A DNA stretch of 12,480 nucleotides from NORP309 sp045107085 (lineage in GTDB: Bacteria > Pseudomonadota > Gammaproteobacteria > Xanthomonadales > Marinicellaceae), in NCBI GenBank assembly GCA_045107085.1, contig JBGCFT010000280.1, forward strand, positions 1 to 12,480. The letters run 5' to 3'. The translations under genes were made by a program, and so were the position numbers. Shown here in pieces: positions 8,038 to 12,480 of this stretch (positions within the stretch are counted from its first letter, which is position 1; the number at the start of each line of letters is the position of its first letter). Under the pieces are notes generated by a model. It did not search any database and had not been told where the DNA came from. It saw only the letters and a program-made list of their open reading frames with translations.

Positions 8038-8340
8038 TTGTTAAAAACAGTATCATCAAAAACTTTATCTACTATGATCTTGATTTTATTTTTGTCAATA
8101 ATGCTATCATCTAACGCTCATGCTGAAAGAGAAAGAAAAGGCAAACCCCCTGAAGCTGCATTTAGTGCTTGTGATGGACTAGAGCAAGAAGCCAGTTGTA
8201 GTTTTAATAATAATCAAGGAGAGGCAATTGACGGAACATGCATGGTTCCAAGAAAATCTCAAAACACCATGGTTTGCAAGCCAAATCGGGGTCAGAAAAA
8301 AGGCAAGAGCCGAAAAAAACGAGATGAATACAATAATTAA
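8038..8340 (+). CDS. Small secreted four-cysteine protein, function unknown
   Basis: The protein has 100 residues starting at TTG (8038). The start is supported by GGAG (8026-8029) 8 bases upstream and by a complete signal peptide (basic n-region with Lys3 and Lys8, hydrophobic 13-23, cut after AHA, residue 29). The mature part of about 71 residues has four Cys at 45, 54, 68 and 80 in the pattern A-C-x8-C-x13-C-x11-C, including EAAFSACDGL and GTCMVP, and ends in a strongly basic tail (KKGKSRKKR, 87-95). Even Cys number and export suggest two disulfides in the periplasm or outside. The pattern recalls small uncharacterised exported proteins with a GxxCxF...GTC...C core seen in gammaproteobacteria (from memory, no named domain). 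An in-frame ATG at codon 13 is a weaker start because it loses the basic n-region. No function can be assigned. Confidence 0.75.
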   Translation: MLKTVSSKTLSTMILILFLSIMLSSNAHAERERKGKPPEAAFSACDGLEQEASCSFNNNQGEAIDGTCMVPRKSQNTMVCKPNRGQKKGKSRKKRDEYNN

Positions 8341-8351
8341 TCAAGCTTCAT

Positions 8352-8381
8352 AAAAAAAGGACAAATTTTCATTTGCCCTTT
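8352..8381 (-). terminator. Rho-independent terminator, best for the carbonic anhydrase gene
   Basis: Read on the minus strand, AAAGGGCAAAT, a GAAA tetraloop and ATTTGTCCTTT form an 11-base-pair stem (one G-U pair), followed by a run of T to 8352. It begins 26 bases after the anhydrase stop. On the plus strand the same stem has an A/C mismatch and only a short T-run, so it would terminate the plus gene less well. Confidence 0.82.
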
Positions 8382-8407
8382 CTACTATGATCACTTTACT
8401 TTGGAGA

Positions 8408-9271
8408 TTAAAAGCTAGATAGTAAATCTGGATTAACCACCAAGTTTCTGACACCGTGTGCATGGTCTTCATTGTAAATATTGCCTTCGCACCATTGTGC
8501 GACAGAATTTATGTCTAATTTTGCTACTTGTGGCCTGACACTCCAACTCACTTGCAATGGCGATGCAACTTCATTAAACCCTGGGCCTGTAGTTGATCCC
8601 GTGTATTGAACTGGTGTTCCATAATTTGCAGGTATATTAATGGCTTGTTGTTTGCCATTCACCACATCATGCTTAGTTAATGTATTAAAATCATAGGCAG
8701 AATCATCATTTACTAAAACAAACACCTGTGTTTCAACACGCAACTGGGGATTCATAATTGAGTCACTTAAACAGGCACCTAATGTAGGTCCAGGTTTAAC
8801 TTGAGCTGATGTGTGAACATAATGGACCTCGATGGTATCACCAGAGTTTAAACTGCCATATTTCCCATCACATACTTTAGCATTAACTGGCTTTTTCTCA
8901 GCCATAGTTAATTTCCCATCATACTTAAAACCGGTATTCATGCCTTTCAAATTACCATCACCAGCATATGTAGTAAATTCACCACCTTTGTGTTCGGCAT
9001 TTTGATGAAAATGAATGTTACATAAATTCATATCTTGGTACTTGGGTGATTTCATAAAAGCTATGTTATTATTTCCAGTACGTGAATCAATGTTTCTCGG
9101 AGATTGTGGCCCAAAGCCTTTATTTTTTGTATTAGCTGCTAACTGGCTTCGTTGTTCAGAAATCGATGGTACTTTCATTTCTTTATCGACTACATTTTCT
9201 TTTTTTGCCATGCATGATGTTGTCAAAGCTACCATTACCGAAGCTGACAATATAGTTTTTAATTTTTTCAT
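8408..9271 (-). CDS. Delta-class carbonic anhydrase, exported, possibly a lipoprotein
   Basis: This 287-residue protein would hydrate CO2 to bicarbonate outside the cytoplasm. An N-terminal signal (MKKLKTILSASVMVAL) ends in TTSC with Cys20, an imperfect lipobox, so lipoprotein anchoring is plausible. The core has LCNIHFHQNAEHKGGEF (83-99), characteristic of the delta-CA/CA_like family first known from diatoms and dinoflagellates, and TIEVHYVHTS (146-155). By analogy with other anhydrases that use three His ligands, His87, His89 and His150 are the candidate metal ligands (inference). Other Cys at 84, 134, 168 and 263 could pair in the oxidising periplasm. It is a single-gene unit with its own promoter and terminator. 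AGGT about 8 bases before the ATG acts as ribosome site. No transporter or carboxylase gene lies next to it. Family recognition is by motif memory. Confidence 0.82.
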   Translation of the reverse strand: MKKLKTILSASVMVALTTSCMAKKENVVDKEMKVPSISEQRSQLAANTKNKGFGPQSPRNIDSRTGNNNIAFMKSPKYQDMNLCNIHFHQNAEHKGGEFTTYAGDGNLKGMNTGFKYDGKLTMAEKKPVNAKVCDGKYGSLNSGDTIEVHYVHTSAQVKPGPTLGACLSDSIMNPQLRVETQVFVLVNDDSAYDFNTLTKHDVVNGKQQAINIPANYGTPVQYTGSTTGPGFNEVASPLQVSWSVRPQVAKLDINSVAQWCEGNIYNEDHAHGVRNLVVNPDLLSSF

Positions 9272-9306
9272 AAGGATTACCTATACATTAATAATTTTGA
9301 TTGCAA

Positions 9307-9339
9307 ATTATAGCTAATTATCTGTGAAAAAAATGTCAA
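9307..9339 (-). promoter_or_regulatory. Possible promoter of the carbonic anhydrase gene
   Basis: On the minus strand an exact TATAAT (9307-9312) lies 35 bases upstream of the start, and an exact TTGACA (9334-9339) lies further up. The 21-base spacing is longer than the ideal 17, so the two boxes may not work together; the -10 may rely on the T-rich stretch between them. Confidence 0.45.
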
Positions 9340-9381
9340 AATATTATTTGTAAAAACAACTATTTATGCATTCATTTAACT

Positions 9382-9402
9382 AAATGCCTAAAATTGGCAT
9401 TT
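9382..9402. repeat. Hairpin in the anhydrase/acyltransferase intergenic region
   Basis: AAATGCC (9382-9388) and GGCATTT (9396-9402) form a perfect 7-base stem with a 7-base loop. It lies between divergent genes, so a terminator role makes little sense. It may be an operator or chance. Apart from this and the two promoters, I see nothing in the 283 bases between 9272 and 9554. Confidence 0.3.
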
Positions 9403-9507
9403 TGTTCTATCAAAATCTCTAAATAGATACTTTACAAATTTTATCGTTGCTAATTAAGTGATCACAATATGAAACAGCTATTTTGACAATATATTCACAT
9501 AATCTAA

Positions 9508-9516
9508 TGCTATAAT
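9508..9516 (+). promoter_or_regulatory. Extended -10 promoter of the acyltransferase gene
   Basis: TGCTATAAT has the TG-N extension and a perfect TATAAT (9511-9516), which can work without a well-placed -35. A TTGACA at 9483-9488 is 22 bases away, too far to be ideal. Transcription would begin near 9523, inside TTGATAATCAA (9522-9532), an inverted repeat that could be an operator. This start point rules out the TTG at 9522 as initiator and favours the ATG at 9555. Confidence 0.6.
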
Positions 9517-9554
9517 TATGATTGATAATCAAATCGAATAATATTCGGACATTT

Positions 9555-10424
9555 ATGACAAAGAAAAAATTAGAAATTAGAGATAAGACTATTTTTGATG
9601 GAATTATAGGAAAATATTTTCTAAAATTAATTTTCAAATCTTGGTTTAAATTGACTGGTTGGCAACCAATAAAATCAGAACATCAAGGTGCTGGTATAAC
9701 AATAGCTGCTCCACATACCTCGAATTGGGATGTGATTTATGCCATGGGTGCTGCTATTATACTAGATATTAAAATATATTTTTCTATCAAAGAAAGCTGG
9801 TGTCGAATTCCAATTATCGGACGAATAATGATGTGGATGGGTGCCATTCCGATTAATCGTTCTTCAGGTTCTCAAGGACAGATAAGTAAAATTAAAAAAT
9901 TCGTAGATAAACATAAGAATCGCCAAATATTTTTTCTGTTCACTCCTGAAGGTACACGCGGTAAAGTAGTCAAATGGAAAACAGGATTTTATCATTTGGC
10001 CGAAGGGTGTGATCTCCCAATTTTTCTTGCAAAAGTTGACTTTCATAATAAACAATCAGGGGTTTTTCATACGTATCATTTAACAGGTGACAAAGACTAC
10101 GATATTAGATCAATACAAGAGTCGTATAAAAAAGTATTGGGGAAATTTCCAGATTTACAGTTTCCAAAATACACGGGGCCAATGCCAGATTTATCTGAAG
10201 TAGAATCTATGATACTTAAAACGGTTTATTCTGCAAAAGGTATGGCAACCCGACTTGAAATAGCTGCCAAGTTAAAAGCTAACAAACTATCAACTGCTAT
10301 GCTAGACTTTCTTATAGTTAAGGGAGTGCTCGAAAAAATAAACAGTAACAATGAAGAACCGCATTATAAAATCACCTTTGCTGGCAGAGGTTGCTTGCTG
10401 CATCTTTATCCTGCTTTAAATTAA
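9555..10424 (+). CDS. PlsC-like lysophospholipid acyltransferase with C-terminal winged-helix-like domain
   Basis: The protein has 289 residues from the ATG at 9555 (GGA 5 bases upstream; the upstream TTG at 9522 is in the promoter start region). The PlsC-fold catalytic motif HTSNWD (His54, Asp59; HX4D) and the acceptor-phosphate motif PEGTRG (131-136) are intact, as is the hydrophobic stretch before motif II (PIIGRIMMWMGAIPINRS). The family transfers acyl groups to glycerol-phosphate lipids at the inner membrane; WKTGFYHLAEG after motif III is typical of the branch with short or atypical acceptors. Residues about 214-289 are extra: helices VESMILKTVYSA, RLEIAAKLKANKLSTAMLDFLIVKGVLEKI and a beta-hairpin EPHYKITFAGRG resemble a winged-helix domain. 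The stop overlaps the convergent antiporter gene by 4 bases. Acyltransferase fold is firm; acceptor and the tail's role are unknown. Confidence 0.85.
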   Translation: MTKKKLEIRDKTIFDGIIGKYFLKLIFKSWFKLTGWQPIKSEHQGAGITIAAPHTSNWDVIYAMGAAIILDIKIYFSIKESWCRIPIIGRIMMWMGAIPINRSSGSQGQISKIKKFVDKHKNRQIFFLFTPEGTRGKVVKWKTGFYHLAEGCDLPIFLAKVDFHNKQSGVFHTYHLTGDKDYDIRSIQESYKKVLGKFPDLQFPKYTGPMPDLSEVESMILKTVYSAKGMATRLEIAAKLKANKLSTAMLDFLIVKGVLEKINSNNEEPHYKITFAGRGCLLHLYPALN

Positions 10425-12229
10425 TTATTCTGTTCGTAAATTAGACCTAAAACTTTCCAATCGTTCTGTATCTGGGCATATGAGTCTTTGCCTGTTAAAA
10501 CATTGAGCTCATTATTTTTAGTATTAATAGCAAACAACGGTATGACATGACCTTTGTTTTCTTCAATATAACTCTCAAATGAAAACTCACTTGTAATATT
10601 GGTACTTTTTATCATGCCATTATTGGATAATAAACTGGCTAATTTTTTATAACTTACATCGTTCCCAAAAATATTTAACCCTTTAGTGTGTTGATGAACA
10701 TCGTGCTTTTTCTCATCAGCGTTGTTTTCAGTGTTCTGTAAAGTAAAAACATTGGCTTCCCCAAATTCAGATCGGTATCTATTAGCAGAAAGGTAATTTA
10801 GTTCAGTATTCATTGATATTGCGAGCATTTTACCAAATCCAATTAAATCTAAATTATGATCTGCGTGTTCAGAAACAGGATTTCCATAAAACGATTGAAT
10901 CTTTTTCATTCGTGCATTTTGAATATTCTTCCAATATGAATCGACAATCAAGCTGTTAAAACCTTCTTTATTTAATGCCTCTGCTATAGCCAAAGCCACA
11001 GGATTTCCTCCTACAATTAGAACACCGTTCGCATGAGGGTTGGCTACTTTTAAAGAAACGCCGATAAATTTTGCTGTTAAACTTTGAAAAACCACAGTGC
11101 CAACAATCACAAAAAAGGTTAAGTTAACCAGTTCAGCGGCTTCAGCAATTCCTTGTTGTTCTAATTGAAGAGCAAATAAAGCCGAAACCGCAGCAGCCAC
11201 TATGCCTCTTGGAGCAATCCAAGCCAACATGGCTTTTTCTCGCCAATTGAGGCTTGAATTGTATGTAGATATAAAAACACTGACAGGCCGAGCTATAAAC
11301 TGAATAACTATCAATAATAAAATAGCCTTCCATCCCATATTTAATAATTGATTAAGATCTGTTCTGGCTGCCAAAATAATAAAAAGTCCTGAAATTAGAA
11401 GTAAGGTTAAAGACTCTTTAAAATTTAAAATACCTGAAATATTTATTTTTTTAGTATTAGCTAATAGCATTCCCATCAAAGTTACCGCTAACAAACCAGA
11501 CTCATGTGCCATTGAATTAGAAATAACAAAAACCATAAATATGAGATTTAAAGTAAAAACATTGTGAAGATAGCCTGGTAATAAATGCCTCTTTAATAAG
11601 AAGGACAGTATAAAACCGCCAAGTAATCCAACGATTCCTCCTGTTGCAAGAATTTTCAAAAATGCTAGAAAAACATCTATTATCCCGCCTGTATTTGAAT
11701 TAACTGACTCTATAAAACCAAAAATCAAAACAGCTAAAGTTGCACCAATGGGATCAATTACAATGCCTTCCCATTTGAGTATGTTTGCAATATTTGTATT
11801 TAACTTAAGTATACGAAGCATAGGTACTATAACAGTTGGGCCAGTTACAACGACCAAAGCCCCAAATAAAAATGAAAGCTTCCAATCTAAGTTCATCAAA
11901 TAATAAGTAAAAACTGAAACAATGATCCAAGTCACTAACATGCCAATAGAAACCAGTTTTGTGACAACATTACCATGGCCTTTTATTTCTCTAAAATTTA
12001 AAGTTAACGCACCTTCAAATAAAATCACCGCCACTGACAGTGAAACAATTGGAAATAATAACTCACCGAACAATTCATCTGGATTTAAAACACCTAAAAT
12101 TGGTCCAAGTAAAAAACCTGATAACAAAAGCATTAAAATGGAAGGAATTTTTATCCACCAACTAAACCATTGTGATACTGACCCAATAAAACCAATTAAA
12201 GCCAAAATAAATATTGTTTGTATTTCCAT
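10421..12229 (-). CDS. CPA1-family monovalent cation/proton antiporter with Rossmann regulatory tail
   Basis: This 602-residue inner-membrane protein would exchange Na+ or K+ for protons for pH and ion control. Residues 1-390 hold about 12-13 hydrophobic segments with VVTGPTVIVPMLR (127-139), KWEGIVIDPIGATLAVL (152-168, Asp159 the probable ion-binding acid) and AWIAPRGIVAAAVSALFAL (336-354), all CPA1/NhaP-type signatures. From about 400 a soluble domain begins: VLIVGGNPVALAIAEAL (403-419), then an acidic strand end LIVD (427-430), a TrkA-N/RCK-like nucleotide-binding fold. A polar linker (about 500-517) leads to a C-terminal part (518-602) of uncertain fold. GGA about 8 bases before the ATG is the ribosome site. 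It converges on the acyltransferase gene with a 4-base overlap and no terminator between them. Family is firm; whether Na+ or K+ is the substrate is not readable. Confidence 0.92.
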   Translation of the reverse strand: MEIQTIFILALIGFIGSVSQWFSWWIKIPSILMLLLSGFLLGPILGVLNPDELFGELLFPIVSLSVAVILFEGALTLNFREIKGHGNVVTKLVSIGMLVTWIIVSVFTYYLMNLDWKLSFLFGALVVVTGPTVIVPMLRILKLNTNIANILKWEGIVIDPIGATLAVLIFGFIESVNSNTGGIIDVFLAFLKILATGGIVGLLGGFILSFLLKRHLLPGYLHNVFTLNLIFMVFVISNSMAHESGLLAVTLMGMLLANTKKINISGILNFKESLTLLLISGLFIILAARTDLNQLLNMGWKAILLLIVIQFIARPVSVFISTYNSSLNWREKAMLAWIAPRGIVAAAVSALFALQLEQQGIAEAAELVNLTFFVIVGTVVFQSLTAKFIGVSLKVANPHANGVLIVGGNPVALAIAEALNKEGFNSLIVDSYWKNIQNARMKKIQSFYGNPVSEHADHNLDLIGFGKMLAISMNTELNYLSANRYRSEFGEANVFTLQNTENNADEKKHDVHQHTKGLNIFGNDVSYKKLASLLSNNGMIKSTNITSEFSFESYIEENKGHVIPLFAINTKNNELNVLTGKDSYAQIQNDWKVLGLIYEQNN

Positions 12230-12339
12230 TAAGTTGTTCCAAGAATTTGATAGTATTCCAAAAAAATTTAAATTTTATGGATTATTTTTTAGCAGTTTAT
12301 CATATATAATTTGTATGTAATAAGGGATAAATACTAAGC

Positions 12340-12480
12340 GAGACCTTTGCTTGATTATGAAGGATTGAGAAAAAGATTTAAAAATGTGTCAATCAAGGCA
12401 CGAAATGCAGCCTAATAACTAGTTATTAGCAAATTTTGAAACGCAGAGTGATGCTTTTTTAAACTTTTTATCTTCTTTCA
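12340..12480. mobile_element. Putative end of a transposable element (MITE or IS), cut by window edge
   Basis: GAGACCTTTGC (12340-12350) reads like a terminal inverted repeat of an insertion sequence (memory only). Inside it are CTTGATT/AATCAAG (12350-12356 with 12391-12397) and GATTGA/TCAATC (12363-12368 with 12389-12394). These are followed by a perfect 18-base palindrome (12412-12429) flanked by GAAATGCAG (12402-12410) and GAAACGCAG (12438-12446). The other end and any transposase would lie to the right. On the minus strand a 19-codon open tail (12478 to a TAG at 12419-12421) could be the end of such a gene, but that is too little to call. Confidence 0.4.
12412..12429. repeat. Perfect 18-base palindrome CTAATAACTAGTTATTAG
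   Basis: CTAATAACT is followed directly by its exact reverse complement AGTTATTAG. As RNA it would give a stem of up to 7 pairs with a tight loop; as DNA it is a symmetric protein-binding site. The flanking GAAAYGCAG direct repeats (12402-12410, 12438-12446) suggest it belongs to a defined repeated element. Confidence 0.85.

Noticed and set aside
9015..9317. Plus-strand reading frame opposite the carbonic anhydrase start, and the minus-strand one at 9419-9637
   Set aside because: Each overlaps a well-supported gene or its promoter, and neither has a domain or ribosome site.
9515..9535. Fur-box-like sequence around TTGATAATCAA
   Set aside because: Only about half of the 19-base consensus matches; the symmetry is better described as a short inverted repeat.
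9522..9554. TTG at 9522 as start of the acyltransferase
   Set aside because: It coincides with the predicted transcription start of the extended -10 promoter; the ATG at 9555 has a spaced GGA.
11922..12320. Plus-strand 132-residue reading frame opposite the antiporter N-terminus
   Set aside because: It is antisense to a clear membrane-transporter sequence with family motifs; composition is that of a complement frame.

Overview
The window looks like a chromosomal segment of a low-G+C (A/T-rich by eye) gammaproteobacterium, probably marine. The support is a kinase-linked ECF sigma factor of the type common in Xanthomonadales and Marinicella-like lineages, a delta-class carbonic anhydrase, a periplasmic S41 peptidase beside a membrane AraC regulator, and a CPA1 antiporter. 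This placement is inferred from family resemblance only. I see no rRNA, tRNA, CRISPR array or phage gene. Coding density is high and no gene-free stretch exceeds about 290 bases.

Left part (1-3385, minus strand): a two-gene operon encodes an ECF-type sigma factor and, overlapping it by 11 bases, a transmembrane Ser/Thr protein kinase with a long TPR tail that runs off the left edge. There is no anti-sigma gene. The sigma factor has a Thr where most ECF factors have the acidic region-2.2 motif, so it may be switched on by phosphorylation from its partner kinase.

Middle (3526-7854, plus strand): a strong sigma70-type promoter drives a long-chain acyl-CoA synthetase. About 110 bases later come a secreted S41 peptidase and, 10 bases after it, a regulator with seven predicted membrane helices and a C-terminal AraC HTH. 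The last two look like a translationally linked sensory or processing pair.

Right part (7855-12229): a small secreted four-Cys protein with a TTG start (plus) faces a delta-class carbonic anhydrase (minus), with a strong terminator between them that fits the minus gene best. Divergent from the anhydrase is a PlsC-like acyltransferase carrying an extra C-terminal winged-helix-like domain. It converges, with a 4-base overlap, on a CPA1 cation/proton antiporter that has a cytoplasmic Rossmann (TrkA-N/RCK-like) tail.

Right edge (12340-12480): no gene is assigned. The stretch holds a dense set of repeats (GAGACCTTTGC, nested inverted repeats, a perfect 18-base palindrome flanked by GAAAYGCAG direct repeats) that looks like one end of a small transposable element cut by the window.

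The best candidates for new biology are the sigma/kinase phosphoswitch, the S41 peptidase/membrane-AraC pair, the acyltransferase/winged-helix fusion and the right-edge palindromic element.
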